Positions 52,494 through 61,423 of a DNA stretch of 64,000 nucleotides are shown in pieces. The stretch spans positions 203,462 to 267,461 of the forward strand of contig NZ_QRDZ01000009.1 of the NCBI RefSeq assembly GCF_003386235.1, written 5' to 3'. This DNA is from Cohnella phaseoli (GTDB lineage: Bacteria > Bacillota > Bacilli > Paenibacillales > Paenibacillaceae). Under the pieces are notes generated by a model. That model searched no databases and had not been told where the DNA came from. It saw only the letters and a list, made by a program, of their open reading frames with translations. The position numbers were made by a program, and so were the translations under genes. Numbering within the stretch: position 1 is the first letter of the stretch; every line of letters begins with the position of its first letter.

Positions 52494-53359
52494 GCGTAGC
52501 GGCATACGGCAGGCTAAGGAGCAAGAAACGCAAGGATCTAACCGCGAATATGATTACGTTTGCCGTCGTCGTTGTTTTTGCAGTTGTCGTGCTTTTCCCG
52601 ATCTGGTGGATTTTCCGTACGTCTCTGATGACGAATGCCGAGATTTACAAGTACCCGCCGTCTCTAATCCCGCAAAACTGGCTGTTCTCCAACTATGAAA
52701 AGACACTAGAGATATTTAAGTTTTGGAAATATTTATGGAACACGATGATCATTATCGTTCCTTCTTGTTTGGCAGGGACATTCACGGCCACCTTGTGCGG
52801 ATATGCCTTTGCAAGACTGCGGTTTCGGGGCAAAAATTTGATCTGGGCCCTATGCATCGGTTCCATGCTTCTGCCGGCTATGGTTACGCTCATTCCGCTT
52901 TATATCGGGTGGACAAGGGGACTGGGGCTCCAAGACAGCTATTTGCCATTGATTTTGCCTTATTTCTGCGGCGGCGGCGCCTTTAATATCTTTCTGATCC
53001 GACAGTTTATTATGTCCATCCCGAGAGAGCTCGATCAAGCGGCAACGATCGATGGCGCCGGTTACTTCCGTATCTTGTTCAGCATCATTATGCCGGCCAT
53101 CCGATCGGCTATGATCGTTGTCGCTTTGTTTATCTTCATCGGGCTATGGAACGACCTGCTCCAGCAGATGATATACATTAACTCGAGCGATAAATATACG
53201 ATAGCTTTGGGACTAACTAACTTCAGGGGCCAATTAAAGCAGGACTGGTCGCTGACGATGGCAGCCACGTGCCTATCCTTTGCTCCGGGAGTTATTTTCT
53301 ACCTGATTGGTCAAAGGTATTTCGTAGAGGGAATCACTCTGACCGGATTGAAAAATTAG
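52490..53359 (+). CDS. Sugar ABC importer permease, MalG type, arabinoside operon
   Basis: A 289-residue permease with six membrane segments and EAA loop LDQAATIDGAGYFRILFSII; the first residues of the loop read LDQAA rather than VDEAA. It ends ITLTGLKN. GGAGG lies upstream inside the preceding gene. GH127 follows by 29 bp. Confidence 0.94.
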   Translation: MSVAAYGRLRSKKRKDLTANMITFAVVVVFAVVVLFPIWWIFRTSLMTNAEIYKYPPSLIPQNWLFSNYEKTLEIFKFWKYLWNTMIIIVPSCLAGTFTATLCGYAFARLRFRGKNLIWALCIGSMLLPAMVTLIPLYIGWTRGLGLQDSYLPLILPYFCGGGAFNIFLIRQFIMSIPRELDQAATIDGAGYFRILFSIIMPAIRSAMIVVALFIFIGLWNDLLQQMIYINSSDKYTIALGLTNFRGQLKQDWSLTMAATCLSFAPGVIFYLIGQRYFVEGITLTGLKN

Positions 53360-53388
53360 CAGCTCCAAGAAAGAAAGCGGGAGAAACT

Positions 53389-55380
53389 ATGAGCAGAAAC
53401 TTAGAGGCGTCTAACATAACGGGGAAATCGCGTTTATTGCAATTAAATCAAGTCCGTATAGAAGATCCGTACTGGTCTGAATATATTCGGCTTGTTCGAG
53501 AGGTCATTGTACCTTACCAGTGGGAAGCGCTGAACGATCGTATTCCCGGGGTAGAGCCCAGCTCCGCGGTGCGAAACTTCAAGATTGCGGCGGGAGAAGA
53601 AAACGGCGAGTACTGGGGCATGGTGTTTCAGGATAGCGATGTAGCTAAATGGCTTGAGGCAGTCGGGTACTTACTCGCGACGCAGCCCGATCCGGAGCTT
53701 GAGCGGATCGCGGACGAAGTGATCGATATTATTGCCAAAGCCCAACAGCAGGACGGTTATCTGAACACTTATTTTACATTAAAAGAACCGGATCGCCGCT
53801 GGACCAATCTGGCAGAATGCCATGAACTCTACTGCGCGGGTCATATGATCGAAGCGGCCGTTTCCTATTATAACGCGACGGGTAAACGCAAAATTCTGGA
53901 TGTCGTCTGCAAGTTTGCGGATTATATGGATACCGTATTCGGGTCGGAGCCTGGTCAATTGCACGGGTATGACGGCCACCAAGAAATCGAGCTTGCGCTG
54001 GTCAAGCTATATCGGGCGACCGGCAACGAGAAGTACCTGGAGCTTAGCCGGTATTTCCTCGATCAGCGCGGCGAGCAGCCCCATTTTTATTTGGAGGAAT
54101 TCGAGAAGAGAAACGGGACCGTTCATTTCCCGCATTTGGACATGGCTCACGACCATGCCTATAGCCAGGCGCATCAGCCGATACGTCAGCAAGAGAAAGC
54201 GGAGGGACATGCCGTCCGCGTCGTCTATATGACGACAGCGATGGCAGATGTTGCCGCCCTTACAGGGGACACAGAGCTGTTGGAAGCTTGCCGTAAGCTA
54301 TGGCGCAATATCGTCTCCAAACGAATGTATATTACGGGCGGCATCGGATCGATGGCTCAAGGAGAGGCGTTTTCGCTCGATTACGATCTGCCTGGCGATA
54401 CGGCATATGCGGAAACGTGCGCCTCGATCGGGCTTATCTTCTTTGCCCGGCGAATGTTAGAGATCGAGCCGAACGGCGAATACGCCGATGTGCTGGAGCG
54501 AGCGCTGTACAACACCGTAGTCAGCGGGATGTCGCGCGACGGTAAGAAGTTCTTCTATGTAAATCCGCTGGAAGTTCATCCGGACGCCTGCGGCAAAAAC
54601 CATATCTACGATCACGTGAAGCCGGAGCGCCAGGGCTGGTTCGGATGCGCATGCTGCCCGCCGAACATCGCGAGATTGCTCGCTTCCTTGGGCGAGTACA
54701 TCTATACCGTTCGAGATGAGACGGTCTACACGCATCTGTACATTGGCGGGCAGGCTAATCTCGAACTGAACGGTCAGAAGGTGCGTCTCGAACAGCAATC
54801 GGCCTATGCATGGGACGGGATTACGCGGATGACGGTCAAGACGGATGCTCCGTTGCGGTTCGCGCTGGCGTTTCGTATCCCTTCCTGGTCCGGCGGCCAG
54901 GCAACCCTGCAGTTGAACGGGCAAACCTTCACCTATGACGATGCGGATCTCAAGGCAGGCTACTTAATCATTGACCGTGTCTGGTCGAATGATGATGCGG
55001 TGGATCTTGTTTTCGATATGCAAGTCCGACGGATGAAAGGCCATCCGCACGTGCGGGATACATTTGGAAAAGTAGCTTTGCAGCACGGCCCATTCGTCTA
55101 TTGCATGGAGGAAGCGGATAACGGTCGGAACTTGCACCAATTATATCTTGCGAGAGGGAATAAGTTTTCCGTTCGCTTCATTCCTGATCTGTTAGGTGGC
55201 GTGAAGGTCATCGAGACGACAGTACATCGAGTTGCCTCTGACGAGTGGCAGGAAAATCTATACCTTGAGGATTCCCACGCGGGACTGAAAACCGAGTCGT
55301 TCATAGGGCGATTCATTCCGTATTTCGCCTGGGCCAATCGAAACGTCGGCGAGATGGCCGTGTGGGTTCGCGATTGTTAA
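53389..55380 (+). CDS. GH127 beta-L-arabinofuranosidase
   Basis: A 663-residue cytosolic glycosidase of family GH127 that releases L-arabinose from beta-L-arabinofuranosides. The zinc-cysteine catalytic site is visible: Glu and Cys in YAETCASIGL and the cysteine cluster GWFGCACCPPNIAR, where the nucleophile is a cysteine. The core is an (alpha/alpha)6 barrel (about 80-430), followed by beta-sandwiches. The ATG at 53389 has GGGAG 7 nt upstream; the longer frame from 53269 overlaps the permease. Last gene of the importer operon. Known substrates include hydroxyproline-linked arabinans of plant extensin. Confidence 0.94.
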   Translation: MSRNLEASNITGKSRLLQLNQVRIEDPYWSEYIRLVREVIVPYQWEALNDRIPGVEPSSAVRNFKIAAGEENGEYWGMVFQDSDVAKWLEAVGYLLATQPDPELERIADEVIDIIAKAQQQDGYLNTYFTLKEPDRRWTNLAECHELYCAGHMIEAAVSYYNATGKRKILDVVCKFADYMDTVFGSEPGQLHGYDGHQEIELALVKLYRATGNEKYLELSRYFLDQRGEQPHFYLEEFEKRNGTVHFPHLDMAHDHAYSQAHQPIRQQEKAEGHAVRVVYMTTAMADVAALTGDTELLEACRKLWRNIVSKRMYITGGIGSMAQGEAFSLDYDLPGDTAYAETCASIGLIFFARRMLEIEPNGEYADVLERALYNTVVSGMSRDGKKFFYVNPLEVHPDACGKNHIYDHVKPERQGWFGCACCPPNIARLLASLGEYIYTVRDETVYTHLYIGGQANLELNGQKVRLEQQSAYAWDGITRMTVKTDAPLRFALAFRIPSWSGGQATLQLNGQTFTYDDADLKAGYLIIDRVWSNDDAVDLVFDMQVRRMKGHPHVRDTFGKVALQHGPFVYCMEEADNGRNLHQLYLARGNKFSVRFIPDLLGGVKVIETTVHRVASDEWQENLYLEDSHAGLKTESFIGRFIPYFAWANRNVGEMAVWVRDC

Positions 55381-55390
55381 TCGGTAAATA

Positions 55391-55399
55391 TGTTATGAT
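55391..55399 (+). promoter_or_regulatory. Extended -10 promoter of the acetyltransferase gene
   Basis: TG-T-TATGAT (55391-55399) forms an extended -10 element; no good -35 box is present. It would start a leader of about 120 nt that holds the leader peptide and hairpin. Confidence 0.5.
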
Positions 55400-55422
55400 A
55401 GAGGCTGTAACCTATAGAAAGG

Positions 55423-55485
55423 ATGAGGATATTGGCTCGTCGTTTGAAAATGCTCAAAAATGTCGCTGTTCGCTGCAGCTTCTAA
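55423..55485 (+). CDS. Leader peptide of the acetyltransferase gene
   Basis: A 20-codon frame, MRILARRLKMLKNVAVRCSF then TAA, lies between the promoter and the acetyltransferase. It can start at ATG 55423 or at TTG 55432, for which GGATGAGG is a suitable ribosome site. Its last codons AGC TTC TAA form the left arm of a perfect hairpin, the arrangement seen in drug-inducible translational attenuators such as those of cat and erm genes. Confidence 0.65.
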   Translation: MRILARRLKMLKNVAVRCSF

Positions 55486-55508
55486 GTTCCTACCCCAAAC
55501 TTAGAAGC
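55478..55508 (+). promoter_or_regulatory. Attenuator hairpin before the acetyltransferase
   Basis: Perfect 11-bp stem GCTTCTAAGTT (55478-55488) / AACTTAGAAGC (55498-55508), 9-nt loop. The right arm ends directly at the GAGGT ribosome site (55509-55513), and the left arm covers the leader stop codon. No T-run follows, so control of translation initiation rather than termination is likely. Confidence 0.75.
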
Positions 55509-55524
55509 GAGGTATCAATATAAG

Positions 55525-56184
55525 ATGAACAATCCTTTATTTCACCATTGGTCGGAGATCAAGTATTTGAAGGACCTTGTGTCCAATCCGCTTATTGAAG
55601 TGGGAGAATATTCGTATTACTCCGGCTACTATGGGAATCAGAATTTTGAAAATGGCTGCGTACGATATTTGTGGGGAGATATCGAGTCGCGAAAACTATT
55701 TAATCCCATTAAACAATTCGGCTGGAAGCTCGATAAACTGATGATCGGCAACTATGTTTGCATTGCCAGCGGAGCCGTCATCCTGATGGGAGGCAATCAT
55801 AATCACCATCCCGAATGGATTACGGTCTATCCCTTTGCCGAGCAGATAGAACAATCTTACGAGCCCAAGGGCGACACAGTCATCCAAAGCGATGCCTGGA
55901 TCGGCATGAACGCGATGATTATGCCCGGCGTTACCATCGGCGAAGGAGCTATCGTTGCAGCTGGCTCGGTCGTGTCCAAGGACGTGCCGCCTTATACGAT
56001 CGTTGGCGGAAACCCAGCAAAGGAGATCAGAAAACGATTCCGCGAATCTGAAATCGATATGCTGCTGGAGATGCGTTGGTTCGATTGGGATCGTTCCTGG
56101 GTTGAAAAGGCGATTCCGCTTCTATCCAGCTCCTCAATCGAACGATTGTATGCTTTCTATAAGCAGGAGGTCGTTGGTGGATAA
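55525..56184 (+). CDS. CatB/Vat-type xenobiotic acetyltransferase
   Basis: A 219-residue trimeric left-handed beta-helix (hexapeptide) acyltransferase. It shows the Vat/CatB hallmarks: YSYYSGYY near residue 32, LMIGNYVCIASGAVILMGGNHNHHP with the acceptor-site histidine, and the coil repeats DAWIGMNAMIMPGVTIGEGAIVAAGSVV and VPPYTIVGGNPAKEIRKRF. Relatives acetylate streptogramin A or chloramphenicol using acetyl-CoA, but many chromosomal ones have other substrates. The attenuator upstream supports an inducible resistance role. Ribosome site GAGGT at 11 nt. Confidence 0.9.
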   Translation: MNNPLFHHWSEIKYLKDLVSNPLIEVGEYSYYSGYYGNQNFENGCVRYLWGDIESRKLFNPIKQFGWKLDKLMIGNYVCIASGAVILMGGNHNHHPEWITVYPFAEQIEQSYEPKGDTVIQSDAWIGMNAMIMPGVTIGEGAIVAAGSVVSKDVPPYTIVGGNPAKEIRKRFRESEIDMLLEMRWFDWDRSWVEKAIPLLSSSSIERLYAFYKQEVVGG

Positions 56185-56247
56185 GTTAAGGATTCGCGTC
56201 GCGGAACGTAACACACCGATATGCCCAGATAGTTAATAGGGTTAATT

Positions 56248-56281
56248 AAAACCGCAAGGCCATTAGGCTTTGCGGTTTTTT
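56248..56281 (+). terminator. Terminator of the acetyltransferase gene
   Basis: AAACCGCAAGGCC pairs with GGCTTTGCGGTTT around ATTA with one G-T pair, then a run of T residues. The next 200 bp to 56480 hold no convincing gene or promoter. Confidence 0.92.
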
Positions 56282-56480
56282 GTCGATTTAACGCTGAACA
56301 ATTCAATGAGACTAAGACGGATAATGGATGGCATGGAGCCGTGTTCGGCCAATGGAGCTTGCGAAATCTATTCTTTTTTTAAGCATTTCTTAAGCGGACC
56401 CAAAGCTATGAGTACCCAATTCGGTAAGAACTTCTCTCTATACTGGCTTTACTTTACATCTTAGAGGGAGGCTTGAGCTT

Positions 56481-59400
56481 GTGAACACGAAAGCTTTACG
56501 CAACCAAGATCGCATACCGGAGCTGCAGCTTGTGCGCGCGCTTGCTATTTTATGCGTGCTGACCGTGCATGCCAGTGCATCCGCAACGATCGCGATGCAA
56601 AACTCCGGCTATTACTGGATCTACAATTTTATCAACGTCTTTATGAGAGTCGGAACGCCCACGTTTATTTTCCTAAGCAGCTTCGTCCTATTTTATAGCT
56701 ATTATCGTAGACCTTTAGATCGTAAACTAATAAGTTCCTTTTACAAAAAGAGACTGCTGTACATTCTCGTGCCCTATGCTGTTTTCTCGGCGATTTACTT
56801 CGTGGTGGTGCGTTACGGCGCGAATCAGGCTTTATTCGATGCTGAAGCCTTGGCCACCTTCTGGAAAAAGCTGCTCACCGGAAAAGCATACGCTCATCTT
56901 TACTTCATCTTCATCAGCATTCAGTTTTATGCCTTGTTCCCTGTACTGCTATGGGCAACGAAACGCTGGACGCGATTGGTGCATTTTCTCATACCGCTCG
57001 GCCTTGTCGTTCAATGGGGCTTCGTTCTTCTGAATAAGCACTACTGGCATGTGACGAATAAAGGAAGCTGGTCGCTGTCTTATTTCTCGTTCTTTTTTCT
57101 CGGGGCGGCGCTGGGCATTTATTATCCGAAAATCAAAAATTGGATTGTCGTCTCCAAAGCGAACGCGAGCTTGACCCGCGTATCGGCATGGGCGCTTTTG
57201 TGGACGGCCTGGCTAACCGTGGCTCTGGTTCACGTCACGGTTTATTATCAAGCTCGCGCCAATGGCGTTCGCTTTAACTCTACGCTGTACGAGTTTCTGT
57301 GGAACTTCCATTCCCTAACGTCGGCGCTGGCGATCGTTCAGGCGGCCTTCTACATCTATCGCCGCTTTCCGAATTCGCTATCCAAGCTATTGCAGCCGCT
57401 AGGCCGATATTCGTTCGGCATTTACTTAATTCATTTATTGTTCCTGTATACTTACGATCGGTTCATGCCGGACTATGGCATATCCTGGATGTCGCACTTT
57501 AAGTATTTGGGCAGTTGGGCAGTTATGCTATCGGCCTCCTTGGCTGTCGTCGCGTTCTTGGCCAAATTTCTTCCGGGGGCCTGGATGTTGTTCGGCCGTC
57601 TCCCGGATCATGCGGGGAGTCGCCGGAACGTCTCTATTCGAAAATTCGCTACGGCCGGCACAGCGGCCGTGCTGGCGGTGGCTATTGTAGCCATCGGAAT
57701 TTGGGTGAAAAAAGAGGAAGAAATTCGCAATCCAAACGTTCAGCAAGCGGAGGTGTCTCTAAACACGACGGACAAACTCACCGAATCGTACGATGTCGTT
57801 GTCGTCGGAACAGACCCGGAAGGCGTGGCCGCGGCGGTGTCGGCTGCCCGCAACGGGCTAAGCGTCCTGCTTGTCGAGGGCCGCAATCGCACGATGTTAG
57901 GCGGCTTAATGACCCACGGCGGCCTTAATTCGATCGATCTGATCTATGCGCCGGGAAGCTCGACCTCGCGTAACAACCCTGTGTTTTTGAATAAAGGGAT
58001 TTTTCAGGAATTTTACGAACAAATCGAGGGTTCCTCGTTCGACTTGACGACCGCCGCCAATGCATTCGCCAGAATGGTCAATGACGAGCCGAATATCGAT
58101 CTGGTCATGAACGCTCGGGATCTGAAGCCTTTATCCGAGAAAGACGACAACGGACAAATTAAAGTAACCGGCGTTTCTTTTAAGACGGACAAAGGAGCCG
58201 AACGGAACATCTCCTCATCCGCGGTTATCGATGCGACGCAGGATGCCGATATCGCGGCTGCCGCCGGTGCGCCTTTTACGTTCGGAAGAGAAGACCTTGG
58301 CGAGCCCGACGCGAAGATGGCCGTCACGCTCGTGTTCAAGATGAGCGGCGTGACCCCGTCGGTCTGGAATTCATTTTCCCGACATCCGAATACGGGCGTT
58401 GACGCCATGAGTGCCTGGGGCTTTTCGGAAGCCAAAAATTACGTTTCCGATACGCCGGAACGCGTTCGAATGCGGGGGCTCAATATCGGCAGGCAGAACG
58501 ACGATACGATGCTCATTAACGCCATGCACATTTTTAACGTCGATCCGCTTGATCCTTCCTCGGTTGAGAAAGCTTTGGCCACGGGTAAAGCCGAAGCCCC
58601 GAAGATTGTTGATTATCTGACGAAAAATACTAAGGAGTTCAAAAATCTGAAATTTGCCGGTACGGCCGACGAGCTATACGTCAGGGAAACGAGACACCTT
58701 CTCGGGGAATATCGCCTGACCTTGGCGGACGTGATGGACAATCGCGATCACTGGGACGCGATCGCCTACGGCTCCTACGACCTGGACGTTCAGAGCACCG
58801 ATCATACAAATGCCGGCTACATTCTCATGTCGCCATACCAGTACGGCATTCCGTTCCGAACGCTTGTGCCGCTTCAGGTCGATAACTTGCTCGTCGTCGG
58901 CCGTTCGGCCAGCTACGACTCGCTTCCGCACAGCAGTGCGCGGGTGATCCCCGTCGGCATGGCTACTGGGCAAGCCGCAAGCGTTGCGGTAAAGTTAGCG
59001 AAGGAGCACGGGATCACCGTTCGCGAACTGTCGCGTTCGAAGGATTTGATTGCCAGGCTTCGTTCCGACTTGACGGGGCAAGGCGTGGATCTCACTGTCC
59101 ACGAATTTAAGAAGCCCGCATATTCAGAGCACAAAGCTTATAGAGGCTTGCTGGCCGCGGCGAGCTTGCTCATGACAAGCGGTTCGTCGAATAACAAGGA
59201 GTTTAAGCTCGACGATCCTTCCAACGCGCAAAGATACGCCTATCAACTGACGCGATTGAACAAGGCTCATCCGAAGGCTTTTCCCGGAAAAGCGGTAGAA
59301 GCGATGAAGGGATTGGACAAGCCCGGCGAAATCCCGCTTTCCCTCGAGCAAGCCGTTCGTACGATCTCGCTGGCCATCTCGGACGATCCGAACGAAGCAG

Positions 59401-59546
59401 TTGATCTCGATCAAATGCTTCAGCGCGGATGGATTAAACCGAATACGTTAGATGCCATTGAAAAGAGAGAAAGTCTGACGAACGGCGAAGCTTTTCTATT
59501 GATGCGAGATGTTCTGGAATACTATGCCGGCATCGTGTATGAATAG
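56481..59546 (+). CDS. Acyltransferase-3 / FAD-dependent oxidoreductase fusion
   Basis: A 1021-residue fusion. Residues 1-375 are a membrane acyltransferase-3 domain with about ten helices (LQLVRALAILCVLTVHASA at the start, with the conserved R and H; FGIYLIHLLFLYTYDRF at the end). A further membrane segment (about 391-412) and a linker lead to a FAD_oxidored domain (about 430-870): nucleotide-binding VVVGTDPEGVAAAVSAARNG, GGLMTHGGLN, VIDATQDADIAAAAG and a late GMATGQAASVAVKLA. The tail (about 880-1021) is helical. With ten helices plus one, the oxidoreductase would face outside. GTG at 56481 has GGGAGG 10 nt upstream. Substrates unknown. Confidence 0.88.
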   Translation: MNTKALRNQDRIPELQLVRALAILCVLTVHASASATIAMQNSGYYWIYNFINVFMRVGTPTFIFLSSFVLFYSYYRRPLDRKLISSFYKKRLLYILVPYAVFSAIYFVVVRYGANQALFDAEALATFWKKLLTGKAYAHLYFIFISIQFYALFPVLLWATKRWTRLVHFLIPLGLVVQWGFVLLNKHYWHVTNKGSWSLSYFSFFFLGAALGIYYPKIKNWIVVSKANASLTRVSAWALLWTAWLTVALVHVTVYYQARANGVRFNSTLYEFLWNFHSLTSALAIVQAAFYIYRRFPNSLSKLLQPLGRYSFGIYLIHLLFLYTYDRFMPDYGISWMSHFKYLGSWAVMLSASLAVVAFLAKFLPGAWMLFGRLPDHAGSRRNVSIRKFATAGTAAVLAVAIVAIGIWVKKEEEIRNPNVQQAEVSLNTTDKLTESYDVVVVGTDPEGVAAAVSAARNGLSVLLVEGRNRTMLGGLMTHGGLNSIDLIYAPGSSTSRNNPVFLNKGIFQEFYEQIEGSSFDLTTAANAFARMVNDEPNIDLVMNARDLKPLSEKDDNGQIKVTGVSFKTDKGAERNISSSAVIDATQDADIAAAAGAPFTFGREDLGEPDAKMAVTLVFKMSGVTPSVWNSFSRHPNTGVDAMSAWGFSEAKNYVSDTPERVRMRGLNIGRQNDDTMLINAMHIFNVDPLDPSSVEKALATGKAEAPKIVDYLTKNTKEFKNLKFAGTADELYVRETRHLLGEYRLTLADVMDNRDHWDAIAYGSYDLDVQSTDHTNAGYILMSPYQYGIPFRTLVPLQVDNLLVVGRSASYDSLPHSSARVIPVGMATGQAASVAVKLAKEHGITVRELSRSKDLIARLRSDLTGQGVDLTVHEFKKPAYSEHKAYRGLLAAASLLMTSGSSNNKEFKLDDPSNAQRYAYQLTRLNKAHPKAFPGKAVEAMKGLDKPGEIPLSLEQAVRTISLAISDDPNEAVDLDQMLQRGWIKPNTLDAIEKRESLTNGEAFLLMRDVLEYYAGIVYE

Positions 59547-59599
59547 TATCGTGCGATTCGCAAAGGAATGAATCTTGACAAGAAAAATAGTCCCTTAAG

Positions 59600-59624
59600 A
59601 AGCCGCGTAAATTGCGGCTTTTTT
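59600..59624 (+). terminator. Terminator of the fusion gene
   Basis: AAGCCGC pairs with GCGGCTT around GTAAATT and is followed by TTTT. Confidence 0.92.
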
Positions 59625-59689
59625 GTTTTGTGGGCAGATGGGAGGGAGAGAAGGAGCGGGGCAATTGAATGTTCAGCTTAAAATCATCC

Positions 59690-59720
59690 TTGACAATAGG
59701 GTAGGGGACTATACTATAAT
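59690..59720 (+). promoter_or_regulatory. Promoter with 19-bp spacer before the DHA2 exporter
   Basis: TTGACA (59690-59695) and TATAAT (59715-59720) are perfect consensus boxes but 19 bp apart. This spacing is typical of promoters activated by MerR-family proteins, which untwist the spacer. No regulator gene is adjacent. The untranslated leader is about 110 nt. Confidence 0.75.
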
Positions 59721-59837
59721 CTAATCGAACTCTACAGTGGAATCCGTTCCCAGTAACTCTCGTTTATGACGGCCGTCACGAGCGCTTAAGGGAAGCAGAG
59801 AACCATCGGAGAATTCCGATCAGATGGAGGTATACTC

Positions 59838-61283
59838 ATGTCAACGCAATCCCAGGCATTTTCGCAAGCCGATCCTAAACGCTGGAAAGCATTGGCTTTA
59901 CTCTGCCTTGCGAATTTTATGGTCATTATGGATACATCGATTATCGGAGTAGCGCTGCCGGCGATCAAGGAATCGCTGGGGTATACGCAGGAAAGCTTGC
60001 AATGGGTGTTTAACGCTTACGTCATATTCTTTGGCGGTTTGCTACTGCTTGGAGGTCGCTTATCGGATCTCTTCGGCCAGCGAAGCATATTTATGTGGGG
60101 ATTTTCGATCCTGACGCTGGCCTCTCTGCTTGCGGGCTTTGCTTGGAGCGACGAGGCGCTGAATGTGGGTCGCGCACTGCAGGGATTTGGTTCCGCTCTG
60201 ATCGCTCCTTCAGCACTTACGATCGTCATGATGCTGTTCAACGGAAACCCTAAGGAACTGGGAAAGGCTCTTGGATTCTGGGGGGCGTCGGCAGCGGCTG
60301 GCGGATCGGCTGGCGTTTTTCTCGGGGGTGTCATTACCGAATGGCTGAGCTGGAAATGGACGTTTTTAATTAATGTTCCGGTCGGGATTGTCGCTTTGCT
60401 CGTTGCGCCTAGCCTATTGTCGAAAGGGATACGCAGAAAAGGGAGCATTGACATCCTCGGCGCCGTCTTCGTTACAACTGCATTAGTCCTGCTCGTGTAT
60501 GGCATCGTGACAGCTGAACACAACGGTTGGGGATCGTCTTCCACCCTATGGACTATCCTTTCGGGAGCCGCACTTTTTGTTCTCTTCCTGATCATTCAAG
60601 CGGTGAAAAAGGACCCGCTTGTACCGCTTCGGATTTTTAGAACTCCTAATTTGGCCGCAGGCAATATCGCGCTCATCCTGCTGTCCGGAGGATGGATACC
60701 GCTGTGGTATTTTCTTAATCTTTACATGCAGCAGGTATTGAAGTTTTCCGCTTTCGCCGGCGGAGTAGCATTGCTTCCGATGACGGTTCTGATTGCGATC
60801 TTCATGATGTTTATAACGGGGAAATTGATCGGAAAGTTCGGGTTAAAAGCCAGCTTGGTCGTCGGATTGATTGCACTCGGGCTGTCTATGCTTCTGTTCT
60901 CGGGAAATACGCCGATCGACGGTACATTCGTCGGGAATGTACTGCCTGCTTCATTGTTGGGGGCGCTAGGGATGTCGCTTGCTTATATCCCGGCAACGAT
61001 GGCATCGATGTCAGGCGCCAAGCCGGAAGAGGCGGGGCTGGCATCCGGTCTTGCCAATTCAAGTTACCAGATTGGCTCAGCTATCAGTTTGGCTATCATG
61101 GTTGCGATCGCTGCCTCCACAACAGCGTCCAAAGCGGCAGCTGATCCTATAGAAGCTTTGAATGCCGGATTTCATCAAGCCTTTTTCTGGTCCAGTATGG
61201 TTGCTTTTGCAGGAGCGATTTTAGCGCTGCTCTTTATACGTTCGCCTAAGCAAGGGGAATCAAGCGCCACTGCGGCAATGTAG
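59838..61283 (+). CDS. DHA2-family multidrug exporter (14-TM MFS)
   Basis: A 481-residue EmrB/QacA-type drug:proton antiporter with 14 predicted helices. Motifs: MVIMDTSIIGVALPAIKESL (D1 of this family), GGRLSDLFGQR (motif A), and GGSAGVFLGGVITEWLSWKWTFLINVP (motif C and following). The ATG at 59838 follows GGAGG at 8 nt. Its promoter has a MerR-type spacer, so induction by a drug through a distant regulator is plausible. Monocistronic. Confidence 0.95.
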   Translation: MSTQSQAFSQADPKRWKALALLCLANFMVIMDTSIIGVALPAIKESLGYTQESLQWVFNAYVIFFGGLLLLGGRLSDLFGQRSIFMWGFSILTLASLLAGFAWSDEALNVGRALQGFGSALIAPSALTIVMMLFNGNPKELGKALGFWGASAAAGGSAGVFLGGVITEWLSWKWTFLINVPVGIVALLVAPSLLSKGIRRKGSIDILGAVFVTTALVLLVYGIVTAEHNGWGSSSTLWTILSGAALFVLFLIIQAVKKDPLVPLRIFRTPNLAAGNIALILLSGGWIPLWYFLNLYMQQVLKFSAFAGGVALLPMTVLIAIFMMFITGKLIGKFGLKASLVVGLIALGLSMLLFSGNTPIDGTFVGNVLPASLLGALGMSLAYIPATMASMSGAKPEEAGLASGLANSSYQIGSAISLAIMVAIAASTTASKAAADPIEALNAGFHQAFFWSSMVAFAGAILALLFIRSPKQGESSATAAM

Positions 61284-61306
61284 CGTGAGTGCTCTCGAGT
61301 CGAAGA

Positions 61307-61345
61307 AAAGCCGAACTTTGTCCCTACGTGACGGGTTCGGTTTTT
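61307..61345 (+). terminator. Terminator of the DHA2 exporter gene
   Basis: AAAGCCGAAC pairs with GTTCGGTTTTT across an 18-nt loop, then GTTTTTC. Confidence 0.75.
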
Positions 61346-61423
61346 GTTTTTCATTTAGTCCAATCCTTCGGGCAATGAGTGCATCTAATAAGTAGAAAAG
61401 ACGAAGGGAGAATAAACAGGACA

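Noticed and set aside
56270..56464. 64-residue frame after the acetyltransferase terminator
   Set aside because: It begins inside the terminator T-run, lacks a ribosome site and has no recognisable sequence.
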